Origin: Shinella zoogloeoides
GTDB lineage: Bacteria; Pseudomonadota; Alphaproteobacteria; Rhizobiales; Rhizobiaceae
DNA length: 64,000 nt
Direction: 5' to 3'
Assembly (NCBI RefSeq): GCF_033705735.1
Contig: NZ_CP131130.1
Span: 1,863,001-1,927,000, forward strand
Part shown: one piece after another, positions 1 through 10,442 of the stretch
Layout of the letters: every line of letters begins with the position of its first letter
Numbering within the stretch: position 1 is the stretch's first letter
The notes under the pieces: generated by a model
What the model saw: the letters and a program-made list of their open reading frames with translations, nothing else
Database searches by the model: none
What the model was told of the DNA's origin: nothing
Made by a program: the position numbers and the translations under genes

Positions 1-60
1 ATTTGCAAAAGCATGGGCGTTCCGGCGCCCGCGCACCCCGGCAAACCGAGAGCGACGACC

Positions 61-2170
<2,110 letters not shown>

Positions 2171-2185
2171 CAACAAAGACAGTCG

Positions 2186-2318
2186 CTCTCCCCGCAAGCG
2201 GGGAGAAGGGATATGCCGATCCGGTTTCCTGAAAATATCAACGTCTTAGGGATGCGGGGCATGGCCACATGTCCCTTCGCCCCGCTTGCGGAGAGAAGGT
2301 GCCGGCAGGCGGATGAGG
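2186..2318 (+). repeat. RIME-like repeat, right half (after IS110 copy 1)
   Basis: This is the continuation of the repeat begun at 1024. It has a hairpin CTCCCCGC/GCGGGGAG just after the element, a spacer, and then an inverted arm ending GGTGCCGGCAGGCGGATGAGG. The two outer arms are inverted relative to each other, so the whole unit is a large palindrome. Confidence 0.8.
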
Positions 2319-2323
2319 GTCCC

Positions 2324-2911
2324 TTAACCCGCCGCCTTCAGCCAGAACGACATCGGCTTCCCGCTTTCCTCCGCCTCACCGATATCCTGCCACGCCAGCG
2401 TCGTCGCAAGATCGGCGCGGTGCACGTAACCCCGCCGCCCCCAGAACGCGTCGAGCGGCACGTAATCGGCCGGACGCAACGGATGGTCCTTCGGCCGCTC
2501 CACCGCGCAGAAGGCGCACCAGTCGAAACGGCCGAGGCGGCGCGCATAGGCTTCGCGCTCCTCGAAGAAACGAACGCCCAGCCCCCTGCCCCGATAGCTG
2601 GAGAGCAGGACAGATTCCCCGAAATAGAACACCCTCGCCGGATCGATCCCGGCCGCGACGAACGGCGCCCTGAATTCCTCCGCGGCATCCGTCATCGGAA
2701 CGCCCGTCGAGGCGCCGACGATCCGCGCGCCGTCGAACGCCAGCACGAAGAGGCTTTCGGGCGAGCGCGCATAGGTCGCAAGATAGGAAGCCTCGTAATC
2801 CTCGCTCCCCTCGTAAAGATAGGGAAAGGCGCGGAAGACCTCGATGCGCAGGCGCGCGAGGTCTGCGATATGCGGCGTGACGGCCTCGCCGTGGACGATC
2901 TTGATCTGCAT
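2324..2911 (-). CDS. GNAT-family N-acetyltransferase
   Basis: This 195-residue protein has the GNAT acyltransferase fold, expected to move an acetyl group from acetyl-CoA to an amine. Visible signs are an N-terminal helix (IADLARLRIEVFRAFP), a beta-hairpin FVLAFDGARIVGAST, and the acetyl-CoA pyrophosphate loop SSYRGRGLGVRFFEERE about residues 107-123, matching the R-x-x-G-x-G/A pattern. Near the C-terminus is DAFWGRRGYVHRADL, a typical substrate-side element. It is transcribed away from the SnoaL-like gene at 2994 with about 80 bp between them. The substrate is unknown. Length and motifs fit a stand-alone acetyltransferase. Confidence 0.85.
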   Translation of the reverse strand: MQIKIVHGEAVTPHIADLARLRIEVFRAFPYLYEGSEDYEASYLATYARSPESLFVLAFDGARIVGASTGVPMTDAAEEFRAPFVAAGIDPARVFYFGESVLLSSYRGRGLGVRFFEEREAYARRLGRFDWCAFCAVERPKDHPLRPADYVPLDAFWGRRGYVHRADLATTLAWQDIGEAEESGKPMSFWLKAAG

Positions 2912-2993
2912 GATCCGTAAATGTTCCCAAGGGCTTGAACAATGCTATAAGGCGATCGGGTTTCGGCCTTGCGACAACGATATGAGGGATGAC

Positions 2994-3395
2994 ATGCCAG
3001 CAAAAGAGACGATCCGCGCCTATTACGACGCTTTCAACAGGCAGGACATGGAGGCCTTCCTCGATCTCTTGCATGACGACGTCGTCCACGACATCAACCA
3101 GGGCGGACGCCAGGTCGGCAAGGACGCCTTCCGCGACTTCATGGCGCATATGAACCGCTGCTACCGCGAGACGCTGACGGACATGGTCATCATGTCGAGC
3201 GACGACGGTGCGCGCGGGGCGGCCGAATTCGTCGTCAACGGCCAGTATCTCGTCACCGACGAGGGCCTGCCGGAAGCGAACGGCCAGACCTATGTCCTGC
3301 CCGCCGGCGCCTTCTTCGAGATCCGCGACGGCAAGGTCGCGCGCATCTCCAACACCTACAATCTCAACGACTGGATCGCTCAGGTCGGCGCCTGA
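2994..3395 (+). CDS. SnoaL-like / ketosteroid-isomerase-fold protein
   Basis: This 133-residue protein belongs to the NTF2-like alpha+beta barrel superfamily. It opens with TIRAYYDAFNRQDMEAFLDLL and DDVVHDINQGG, and closes with FFEIRDGKVARISNTYN, a common SnoaL-like ending. Members are small isomerases, cyclases or binding proteins. Nothing here fixes the activity. The ATG at 2994 has GAGGGAT just upstream and is preferred over the in-frame ATG at 2982, which lacks a ribosome site. Its 3' end overlaps the convergent serine-hydrolase gene by 16 bp. Confidence 0.8.
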   Translation: MPAKETIRAYYDAFNRQDMEAFLDLLHDDVVHDINQGGRQVGKDAFRDFMAHMNRCYRETLTDMVIMSSDDGARGAAEFVVNGQYLVTDEGLPEANGQTYVLPAGAFFEIRDGKVARISNTYNLNDWIAQVGA

Positions 3396-4786
3396 CCGGC
3401 CTGAAGCTTCGACGCATCCAGCGCGTCGAGGATGCTTTTGACCAGCGGCTGGGGCCGATAGCCGAGTTTCGACGGCGTCAGCCCCAGCCGGATCACCGCA
3501 AGCCCGCGCGAGGGGATGATCGCCGCCGACTGGCCGTCATGCCCGAGGATCCAGAAGGCGTCCTCCGGAAGACCGTAATCCGCGTCGCGCTTTTCGCCCG
3601 GCCCGTTCGTCCAGGTCTGCATATGGCTGTAGATGCCGCCCGATGCCTTGCTGGGCGCCGCCATCGCCGCGACGAAGCCCTGCGGCAGCAGCCGGCTTCC
3701 CTTCCAGACGCCGTCGTTCAGCAGCAGTAGCGAGAACCGCGCCCAGTCGCGCGCCGTCGCATACATGTAGGACGAGCCGACGAAGATGCCCGTCTCGTCG
3801 GGCTCCATGACGGCACTCGCCATGCCGAGCGGGCCGAACAGGGCCCGCGTGGGGAAGGAAAGCGCCTGCACGCGCCCGCCGAGCGCGCCCATCCAGAACC
3901 GTGAAAGCAGGACGGCCGTGCCGCTCGAATAGTTGAATGTCTCGCCCGGATTGGCCGCCAGCGGCTGGGAGATCGCAAAGCGCGACATGTCGGGCTCGAG
4001 GAACAGCATGCGCGTGACATCCGTGACGGAGCCGTAGTCCTCGTTGAAGGCAAGCCCGCTCTCCATGGCGAGGAGCTGGCCGAGCGTGATGGTCGAGCGC
4101 GCATCCCCGCGCCATTCCGTGAAGAGACCGGCCATGTCGGGCGACAGTGCGCCCGCCAGCATCAGCCGGCCGATCAGCGCGGCATTGACGGTCTTGGTCA
4201 TCGACCAGCCGAGGAGCGGCGTCGCCGCGGAAAATCCGTCACCATAGGCCTCGGCGACGATGCGCCCGTCATGCACCACGACGATCGCCCGCACGCCGGG
4301 GCCGGCAAGCGCTGGATCGGCGAGGAGAGCGGCAAGACGCGCGTCCGGCGTCACCGCCTCGCCGTCCGGCCAGGGGGTGGCGGGATCGCCTGCCGCGATC
4401 CTCGGCAGGGGCACGTCGGAGACCGCCTGCTGCGCCGCGCGGAAATCGCCGTCCGGCACGCCGGAGCAGCCGAACCCCTCGTGCCAGACGGCATAGCCCG
4501 GCGCGAAGAGGCCGAGGAGATGCGTCGTCACCGTCTTTTCCTTGAAGTCGACGTCCTGCCGCATCAGCTTCAGCAGCGGATGGCCGGGCGCCTGGACGTC
4601 CTCGGCCAGCACCTTTGCCGGGTCGCGCCCGGCGACGAAGACATTGGAGCAGACGATCTTGGCCGCATAGCCCGAACCGACGCTGAGCAGCGAGGGCGGC
4701 GATACGATGAGCCAGCTCGCCCCCACCACAAGGACAAGGGCAAGGACGGTCAGCGTCCAAGCGGCCAGCCTTTGCAATCGTCTCAT
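3380..4786 (-). CDS. Beta-lactamase-family serine hydrolase (class C/esterase type), membrane-anchored
   Basis: This 468-residue protein has an N-terminal membrane segment (about residues 8-32) and a periplasmic beta-lactamase/transpeptidase-like domain. The nucleophile is in SMTK (Ser195, Lys198), the second element looks like FNYSSGT, and the third is HDGQSA near the C-terminus. That pattern is shared by class C beta-lactamases, D-Ala-D-Ala carboxypeptidases and EstB-type esterases, and most chromosomal members of this size are hydrolases of unknown substrate rather than resistance enzymes. The ATG at 4786 is preceded by GAAGGAGAGG, so it is chosen over the ATG 45 bp upstream. It converges on and slightly overlaps the gene at 2994. 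Confidence 0.82.
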   Translation of the reverse strand: MRRLQRLAAWTLTVLALVLVVGASWLIVSPPSLLSVGSGYAAKIVCSNVFVAGRDPAKVLAEDVQAPGHPLLKLMRQDVDFKEKTVTTHLLGLFAPGYAVWHEGFGCSGVPDGDFRAAQQAVSDVPLPRIAAGDPATPWPDGEAVTPDARLAALLADPALAGPGVRAIVVVHDGRIVAEAYGDGFSAATPLLGWSMTKTVNAALIGRLMLAGALSPDMAGLFTEWRGDARSTITLGQLLAMESGLAFNEDYGSVTDVTRMLFLEPDMSRFAISQPLAANPGETFNYSSGTAVLLSRFWMGALGGRVQALSFPTRALFGPLGMASAVMEPDETGIFVGSSYMYATARDWARFSLLLLNDGVWKGSRLLPQGFVAAMAAPSKASGGIYSHMQTWTNGPGEKRDADYGLPEDAFWILGHDGQSAAIIPSRGLAVIRLGLTPSKLGYRPQPLVKSILDALDASKLQAGQAPT

Positions 4787-5018
4787 CGCGGCCTCTCCTT
4801 CGGCAGGAGACAAGCAGGATTCCCTTGTCATGAAAAGGCTTTTCGGGTCGCCGGTGGCAGGCCAGCTCTGCGGCCGGCCGACCTGTTGACCGAAATGCCA
4901 CGCTATCGCCCCGAACGGCGCCTATTTTTGCGGAACCATCGCCGGATTGGTGCGTTCGGGCGGTGTTGTCATTCGTGCGTGGGGCTTCGCGCGTCAAACG
5001 AGTGGGAAGGACCATCTT

Positions 5019-5681
5019 ATGAAATCCATCATCTTCGGTGCCGCCGGCATCCTGGTAACCGCGGGCGCGCTGCCGGCTTTCGCGGCCGATATGGCCGTGG
5101 CCGAGCCTCCTGTGGAGACCCCGATCGTCGAGACGGCGGGCGTCTACGACTGGGGCGGCTTCTATGTCGGCGTGAACACGGGCTATGCCTGGACGCAGGG
5201 CGACTATACCGGCGGCGGCCTGCCGGGTGACCACAGCATGGACGGCTGGGCCCTCGGCGCCTTCGCCGGCTACAACTTCTTCAACAACGGCTGGGTCTAC
5301 GGTGTCGAAGCCGATGTGAAGCACGACTTCAACAACGAGCGCTTCACGAGCGGCGGCGGGCCCGTCGAATATGAAACGACCTGGGGCGGCTCGGTCCGCG
5401 CCCGTCTCGGCTACGCCATCGACCGCACCCTGATCTACGGCACGGGCGGCTATGCCTTCACCAATGCCAAGCTGACCGACCCGGGCGGCGCGACCGACAA
5501 GGAAACCTTCCACGGCTGGACCATCGGCGCCGGTGTCGAACATGCCTTCACCGACAATCTCGCCGGGCGCGTCGAATATCGCTACACGGACTACGGCAAG
5601 TCCGACGTCTTCGGCGTTGCCGGTTCGGATGGCGACATCGATTCGCATTCCATCATGCTCGGCGTGAGCATGAAGTTCTGA
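5019..5681 (+). CDS. Outer-membrane beta-barrel protein (Omp25/31-like)
   Basis: This 220-residue exported protein starts with a clear Sec signal (MKSIIFGAAGILVTAGALPAFAADMA). The body has WGGFYVGVNTGYAW and GAFAGYNF, regular alternation of aromatic and polar residues, VRARLGYAIDRTLIYGTGGYA, and a C-terminal LGVSMKF ending in Phe, as expected for an eight-strand barrel inserted by the BAM machinery. It resembles the Brucella/rhizobial Omp25/Omp31 or RopB group. GGGAAGG lies 9 bases before the ATG. About 230 bp of non-coding DNA in front presumably holds its promoter. Its role is probably structural in the outer membrane. Confidence 0.88.
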   Translation: MKSIIFGAAGILVTAGALPAFAADMAVAEPPVETPIVETAGVYDWGGFYVGVNTGYAWTQGDYTGGGLPGDHSMDGWALGAFAGYNFFNNGWVYGVEADVKHDFNNERFTSGGGPVEYETTWGGSVRARLGYAIDRTLIYGTGGYAFTNAKLTDPGGATDKETFHGWTIGAGVEHAFTDNLAGRVEYRYTDYGKSDVFGVAGSDGDIDSHSIMLGVSMKF

Positions 5682-5837
5682 CCGAGGGTCGGGGCGATCC
5701 GTCGCCCCGGCTTAACCTCCCGCTAACCGTAATTTTACGAAAATGCGCGATAGGTCATGGGACCCGTCTCGCGCGCTCCCCTTTACGGCCCGGTTCATTC
5801 GAGGCAGGATTGGTAAACGCGCAAAAACGGGACCTCC

Positions 5838-6617
5838 ATGCGTCGGTTGATTCTGGCTCTCCTGCCCCTCGCCCTTCTGGCGACGTCCTGCTCCACCACG
5901 GATTACGACCTCGGCGTCACCGGCTCGCTTCCGCCGCGTTTCGCCGACAAGGACCCGCAGGATTTCGGCGCCCGCAGTCCGCACCGCCATCAGGTTCACG
6001 GCATCGACGTGTCCAAGTGGAACGGCGACATCGACTGGCAGGCGGCGAAAAAGGGCGGCGTCTCCTTCGCCTTCCTGAAGGCGACCGAGGGCACCGACCG
6101 CATCGACGGCCGCTTTGCCGAATATTGGCAGGGCGCGAAGACGGCCGGCGTCCTCCACGCCCCCTATCACTTCTATTACTTCTGCTCGACGGCGGATGCC
6201 CAGGCGGACTGGTTCATCGCCAATGTGCCGAAGGAAGCCGTGCAGCTTCCGCCGGTTCTGGATGCCGAATGGAACCCAGCCTCGCCCACCTGCAAGACCC
6301 GCCCGCCGGCCGATGAGGTGCGCACGGTCCTCAAACGCTTCATGGATCGCCTGGAGGCGCATTACGGCAAGCGGCCGATCATCTATACGACCGTCGACTT
6401 CCACCGCGACAACCTCGTCGGGTATTTCGACGGCTATCCCTTCTGGCTGCGCTCGGTGGCGAACCACCCGGAAAACATCTATCCGGCGCGCAAATGGGCT
6501 TTCTGGCAATATACCTCCACCGGTGTCGTTCCGGGCGTTCCGACCAATACGGACATCAACGTCTTCGCGGGCTCGGCCAAGAACTGGAACAAGTGGGTCG
6601 CCTCGGTTTCCCGCTGA
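5838..6617 (+). CDS. Glycoside hydrolase family 25 lysozyme lipoprotein
   Basis: This 259-residue secreted muramidase has a lipoprotein signal (MRRLILALLPLALLATSC) that predicts attachment to a membrane. The GH25 barrel follows: HGIDVSKWNGDIDW carries the first catalytic-site Asp, FAFLKATEG and APYHFYYF are core strands, and PVLDAEW supplies the D-x-E acid pair. RPIIYTTVDFH and KWAFWQYTST are typical late motifs. It should hydrolyse the MurNAc-GlcNAc bond. A 341-residue paralogue with the same core is at 47468. It is followed by a hairpin terminator and then another cell-wall lyase. Confidence 0.92.
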   Translation: MRRLILALLPLALLATSCSTTDYDLGVTGSLPPRFADKDPQDFGARSPHRHQVHGIDVSKWNGDIDWQAAKKGGVSFAFLKATEGTDRIDGRFAEYWQGAKTAGVLHAPYHFYYFCSTADAQADWFIANVPKEAVQLPPVLDAEWNPASPTCKTRPPADEVRTVLKRFMDRLEAHYGKRPIIYTTVDFHRDNLVGYFDGYPFWLRSVANHPENIYPARKWAFWQYTSTGVVPGVPTNTDINVFAGSAKNWNKWVASVSR

Positions 6618-6652
6618 CGCCGCTGGCGAATGCAACACAGGCGCGAGAAAGA

Positions 6653-6684
6653 GCGGCGGCGTGAGGCGCCCGCCGTTTTCTTCT
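6653..6684 (+). terminator. Rho-independent terminator after GH25 gene
   Basis: A GC-rich hairpin (CGGCG...CGCCG with inner GCG/CGC pairs) is followed by TTTTCTTCTT, 35 bp after the stop. Confidence 0.6.
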
Positions 6685-6773
6685 TGCTTCCGTCACATTC
6701 ATCTGAGACAGCCGGGCAACCGAGACGCCGGGCGATCCCGGATGACAGGGCAACGGACCAAGGAGCACAACGG

Positions 6774-7970
6774 ATGCGGCACCCCCTGAAGACGACACTT
6801 GCAGCAAGCCTTGCGGCCTTTCTTCTGGCCGGCGGCGCCCATGCCCAGACGGCGCCCGCCTGCGGCGGCGACCTTGCCGCCTTCCTCGAAGGCGTGAAGG
6901 CCGAGGCGCTGTCGCGCGGCGTTTCCGCCGAGGTCGCCGACCGGGCGCTGGCCGGCGCGGCGATCGACCAGAAGGTGCTGTCGCGCGACCGCGCGCAGGG
7001 CGTCTTCCGCCAGACCTTCCTCGAATTCTCCAAGCGCACGGTCAGCCAGGCCCGCCTCGACATCGGCCGCAAGAAGCTGAAGGACCTTTCCGACGTCTTC
7101 GCCCGCGCCGAGCAGGAATTCGGCGTGCCGGGCCCGATCATCGCCGCCTTCTGGGCGATGGAGACCGACTTCGGCGCCGTGCAGGGCGATTTCAACACCC
7201 GTAACGCCCTCGTCACGCTCTCGCATGACTGCCGCCGGCCGGAAATCTTCCGCAAGCAGCTCCTCGCGGCCATCGAGATGGTCGGCCATGGCGACCTCGA
7301 CCCGAACGGCACGACGGGCGCCTGGGCCGGCGAGATCGGCCAGGTGCAGATGCTGCCGAAGGACATCATCGAATTCGGCGTGGACGGCGACGGCAATGGC
7401 CATATCGACGTCAAGAAGAGCGCGCCCGACGCCATCCTGACGGCGGCCAAGTTCATCCAGCATCTCGGCTTCACGAAGGGCCAGCCCTGGATCCAGGAAA
7501 TCAGCGTGCCGGACAACCTGCCCTTCGAGAAGACCGGCCTGCAGCCGGGCATGAAGGCGAGCGACTGGTTCGCGCTCGGCGTCAAGCCGCGCGACGGCGA
7601 CACCTCCTTCGGCAATCTGGAGGCCTCCGTCGTGCTGCCGCAGGGCCGCAAGGGGCCGGCCTTCATGACCTATCCGAACTTCAACATCTATCTCGAATGG
7701 AACCAGTCGTTCATCTACACGACCTCGGCCGCCTATTTCGCGACCCGCCTTGCCGGCGCCCCGCCCTATGAGCGCGGCACCCCGGAGGAAGGCCTTTCCG
7801 AGGACGGCATGAAGCAGCTCCAGACCAAGCTGCAGGCCCATGGCCACGATGTCGGCAAGATCGACGGCATTCTCGGCTCCGGCACGCGCACGGCGATCCA
7901 GAAGGAACAGCTCCGTCTCGGCCTGCCGGCCGACGGCTGGGCGACGCAGGCCCTGCTGTCCGCCCTCTGA
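6774..7970 (+). CDS. MltB-type lytic murein transglycosylase with peptidoglycan-binding domain
   Basis: This 398-residue periplasmic enzyme has a Sec signal ending GGAHAQ near residue 24. The SLT_2 (MltB-like) catalytic domain spans about 30-320. FWAMETDFGAVQGDFNT contains the catalytic Glu, and GEIGQVQMLPKDI plus GVDGDGNGHIDV are the conserved active-site and calcium-loop-like segments. The last 60 residues (KQLQTKLQAHGHDVGKIDG...GTRTAIQ) form a PG_binding_1 domain. AAGGAGCAC precedes the ATG at 6774. It makes anhydro-muropeptides. A strong hairpin terminator follows at 8023, so it is probably a single-gene unit. Confidence 0.92.
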   Translation: MRHPLKTTLAASLAAFLLAGGAHAQTAPACGGDLAAFLEGVKAEALSRGVSAEVADRALAGAAIDQKVLSRDRAQGVFRQTFLEFSKRTVSQARLDIGRKKLKDLSDVFARAEQEFGVPGPIIAAFWAMETDFGAVQGDFNTRNALVTLSHDCRRPEIFRKQLLAAIEMVGHGDLDPNGTTGAWAGEIGQVQMLPKDIIEFGVDGDGNGHIDVKKSAPDAILTAAKFIQHLGFTKGQPWIQEISVPDNLPFEKTGLQPGMKASDWFALGVKPRDGDTSFGNLEASVVLPQGRKGPAFMTYPNFNIYLEWNQSFIYTTSAAYFATRLAGAPPYERGTPEEGLSEDGMKQLQTKLQAHGHDVGKIDGILGSGTRTAIQKEQLRLGLPADGWATQALLSAL

Positions 7971-8022
7971 CGGAAATCGGGTGGCGAGCCGCCGCCCGGT
8001 GCGATAGGACTGTCACGACCTG

Positions 8023-8063
8023 AGCGGCGCTGCCCGACCGAAACCGGGCAGCGCCGCTTTTCT
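8023..8063 (+). terminator. Strong rho-independent terminator
   Basis: A 13-bp perfect stem (GCGGCGCTGCCCG with CGGGCAGCGCCGC) with a short loop is followed by TTTTCTGT. It lies 50 bp after the transglycosylase stop. Confidence 0.85.
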
Positions 8064-8104
8064 GTCGCACCGCATCCGTCCGCCGGATGCATTCGGGGGG
8101 AATG

Positions 8105-9040
8105 ATGCAACAGTCGCTTGCGGCCGCGCCGACGCGCATGAATATCCAGACCTGGGGCCTGCTCGCCCTTCTCGGCATGATCTGGGGCGGCTCGTTCTTC
8201 TTCGCCCGCGTCGCCGTCGCCCATGTGCCGCCCGCAACGCTGGTGCTGCTGCGCGTCGGCATCGCGGCGCTTGCCCTGCATGTCTATATCGCCGGCCGCT
8301 TCGACATCTATCCGACGCTGCGCGCCCGCTGGCGCGAATTCCTGCTGCTCGGCCTCATCAACAACGCCGTGCCGCATCTCCTGATCTTCCTCGGCCAGAC
8401 GCAGATCGGCGCGGGGCTCGCCTCCATCCTCAACGCGACGACACCGATCTTCACCGTGCTGATCGCCAACAGCATGACGGTGGACGAGAAGCTCTCCCCG
8501 CAGAAGGTCGCAGGCTGCCTCATCGGCCTTCTCGGCACGGCGGTGCTGATCGGCCCGCGGGCGCTGGCGCCTTTCACCGGCGACGGCGGCCCGCCGCTCT
8601 GGGCGGTCATCCTGCCGGTCTTCGCCGCCATCTCCTACGGCCTTGCCGCGACCTACGGCAAACGCTTCCGCGGCATCGCCCCGCCGGTCACGGCGGCCGG
8701 GCAGCTCACCGCCGCGACGCTGCTGGTGCTGCCGGTCTCGCTCGTCGCCGATTCGCCCTGGCAGCTTCCCCTGCCCCCGCTGCCCGCCATCCTCGCCGTG
8801 CTGGCGCTCGCGCTGCTGTCCACCGCCTACGGCTACATCCTCTTCTTCCGAATCATGGCCGCGGCGGGCGCCACGAACACCTCGCTCGTCACGCTGCTCG
8901 TGCCGCCCAGCGCCATTCTCGCCGGCATGCTCTTCCTCGGCGAGCGGCTGACGCCGCTCGGAATGCTGGGCATGGCGCTCGTCCTCATGGGCCTCGTGGT
9001 GCTGGATGGCCGCGTCTTCGCCCGTTTCAGGGCCGGCTGA
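8105..9040 (+). CDS. EamA/DMT-family transporter
   Basis: This is an inner-membrane protein of about 311 residues with ten predicted hydrophobic segments in two EamA repeats. The first opens GLLALLGMIWGGSFFFARVAV and the second ends GMLFLGERLTPLGMLGMALV. Relatives export amino acids, nucleobases or small metabolites, and the substrate cannot be read from the sequence. Several starts are possible (ATG at 8087, 8102, 8105, 8138). The G-rich run GGGGGG at 8095-8100 favours 8105, but this is uncertain. It stands alone between two terminator-bounded units. Confidence 0.82.
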   Translation: MQQSLAAAPTRMNIQTWGLLALLGMIWGGSFFFARVAVAHVPPATLVLLRVGIAALALHVYIAGRFDIYPTLRARWREFLLLGLINNAVPHLLIFLGQTQIGAGLASILNATTPIFTVLIANSMTVDEKLSPQKVAGCLIGLLGTAVLIGPRALAPFTGDGGPPLWAVILPVFAAISYGLAATYGKRFRGIAPPVTAAGQLTAATLLVLPVSLVADSPWQLPLPPLPAILAVLALALLSTAYGYILFFRIMAAAGATNTSLVTLLVPPSAILAGMLFLGERLTPLGMLGMALVLMGLVVLDGRVFARFRAG

Positions 9041-9330
9041 GGCCGGTGCGGAGCATGGCGGAACAAAGCGCCTTTCCGGCCGTTTCATGGCAATCCGGCG
9101 GATTGCGGGTGCGGCTTGCGCCACAATGGTAAATGCACAATGTCGGCATTCGTCATCCGGTAGGGATTGTGATTTTTTTGTGGCGAGTACGAAAACGGAG
9201 GAAATTCAGCAGGTTAGCATTGTGAATAACGGTCCGGCGCGGGCCTGATGTTGCAACGCAGCAACAAAACACCTTTCCAACCCGCTTTTTTCGGTCGTAA
9301 TATCGAACCGTAGACGCAAGGAGGTCAGCC

Positions 9331-9408
9331 ATGGGACTCACACATTCCTTGAATGTTCTGATGATCGGTGCAGCGTTCCTCTTCGTCGCGACGATGATCT
9401 TCATCTGA
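9331..9408 (+). CDS. 25-residue single-span membrane peptide
   Basis: This short reading frame encodes MGLTHSLNVL followed by MIGAAFLFVATMIFI, a continuous hydrophobic span that would cross the inner membrane once. It has a near-consensus Shine-Dalgarno, AAGGAGGT, at the right spacing, stronger than for most genes in the window. A hairpin terminator follows 68 bp later. About 290 bp of otherwise non-coding DNA precedes it. I do not recognise a named family. The strong ribosome site and the matching terminator are the reasons to call it a real gene. Confidence 0.6.
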   Translation: MGLTHSLNVLMIGAAFLFVATMIFI

Positions 9409-9475
9409 GGCGGCACAAGCGAAGCAGAAAGGTCAGGGGCTAAATCGAGAAACCCTGCCGAAACCCATTCAAAGC

Positions 9476-9515
9476 AATGCATGGCCCCGGAGACGGCGCC
9501 ATGCATTTTCATTTT
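9476..9515 (+). terminator. Hairpin terminator between the small ORF and metF
   Basis: AATGCATGGC (9476-9485) pairs with GCCATGCATT (9498-9507) and is followed by TTCATTTT. It fits termination of the small rightward gene and may also serve the convergent metF gene, which ends at 9539. Confidence 0.65.
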
Positions 9516-9538
9516 CAGGAAGGGGTTTCAGGAAGGCG

Positions 9539-10441
9539 TCAGGCCGCCGCGCCCGCCGCACGGCTGCGTTCCGCCTTCGCGAAGCCGACGCCGTCGCAGA
9601 CCGCCGAGACCAGCATCGACCGGTTCATCGTATAGAAGTGGAACTCGTCGATGCCGCGGGCGATGAGATCCTCCACCTGGCGGATCGCCAGCTCCACCGC
9701 GACGGCCGCGCGCTCCTGCGGCCGGTCATCGACCGGGCCGAGGCGGTCGGCCAGCCAGCCGGGCACGGTGGCGCCGCACATGCCGGCGAATTTCTGGACC
9801 TGCGAGAGATTGTGCACCGGCAGGATGCCCGGCACGATCGGGATGAAGATGCCGGCCTTGCGGACCCGCTCCAGGTAGCGTTCGAAATCGTCGTTCTCGA
9901 AGAAGAACTGCGTCAGCGCGCGCGTCGCGCCCGCATCCACCTTGCGCTTGAGCATGTCGACATCGGCGGCGACATCCGGGCTCTGCGGATGCTTTTCGGG
10001 ATAGGCCGAGACGGAGATCTCGAAACCGAGGCCGCGCAGGCCCGCGACGAGCTCGGCCGCATTGGCATAGCCACCCGGATGCGGCTGGTACGGCGCGCCG
10101 ACGCCGCCCGGCGGGTCGCCACGCAGCGCGACGAAATGCTTGACGCCGACGCCCTGGAAGTCGGCGACCACGGCATGGGTCTCCTCCTTCGTCGCGCCGA
10201 CGCAGGTAAGGTGCGAGGCGGCCGGCAGGCCCATCTTCAGGAGATGGCCGACCGTCGCCAGCGTCGGCACCTTCGTGGTGCCGCCCGCGCCATAGGTGAC
10301 CGACATGAAGCCCGGATCATAGGCGGAAAGCGCGCCGGCCGTTTCCCACAGCTGGCTTTCGCCTTCCGGCGTCTTGGGCGGGAAGAATTCGAAGGACAGG
10401 CGAAGGGCCTTTCCCCCTGGCGTGACGGTCGCCGGCTTCAT
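9539..10441 (-). CDS. metF: Methylenetetrahydrofolate reductase
   Basis: This 300-residue flavoenzyme reduces 5,10-methylene-THF to 5-methyl-THF, the methyl donor for methionine synthesis. Family marks include LRLSFEFFPPKTPEG near the N-terminus (with the catalytic Glu), FMSVTYGAGGT, HLTCVGATKEE, FVALRGDPPGG, ISVSAYPEKHPQS and FFFENDDFERYLE. The ATG at 10441 has AAGGAG at proper spacing. It lies one base after the stop of the ArsR-methyltransferase gene, so the two are almost certainly one operon with coupled translation. Control by that regulator and its palindromic site is likely. Confidence 0.95.
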   Translation of the reverse strand: MKPATVTPGGKALRLSFEFFPPKTPEGESQLWETAGALSAYDPGFMSVTYGAGGTTKVPTLATVGHLLKMGLPAASHLTCVGATKEETHAVVADFQGVGVKHFVALRGDPPGGVGAPYQPHPGGYANAAELVAGLRGLGFEISVSAYPEKHPQSPDVAADVDMLKRKVDAGATRALTQFFFENDDFERYLERVRKAGIFIPIVPGILPVHNLSQVQKFAGMCGATVPGWLADRLGPVDDRPQERAAVAVELAIRQVEDLIARGIDEFHFYTMNRSMLVSAVCDGVGFAKAERSRAAGAAA

Positions 10442-10442
10442 G

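Noticed and set aside
3380..4786. Antibiotic-resistance beta-lactamase
   Set aside because: The SMTK motif fits, but the protein is long and membrane-anchored, and many such hydrolases have no lactamase activity. No resistance context is present.
4269..5648. Leftward 459-residue frame overlapping the outer-membrane protein gene
   Set aside because: It runs antisense to a gene with a clear signal peptide and barrel and shows only composition-driven sequence.
7766..9124. Long antisense frames opposite several genes
   Set aside because: High-GC codon bias opens long shadow frames rich in Arg, Gly and Ala on the other strand. They lack ribosome sites and recognisable domains.
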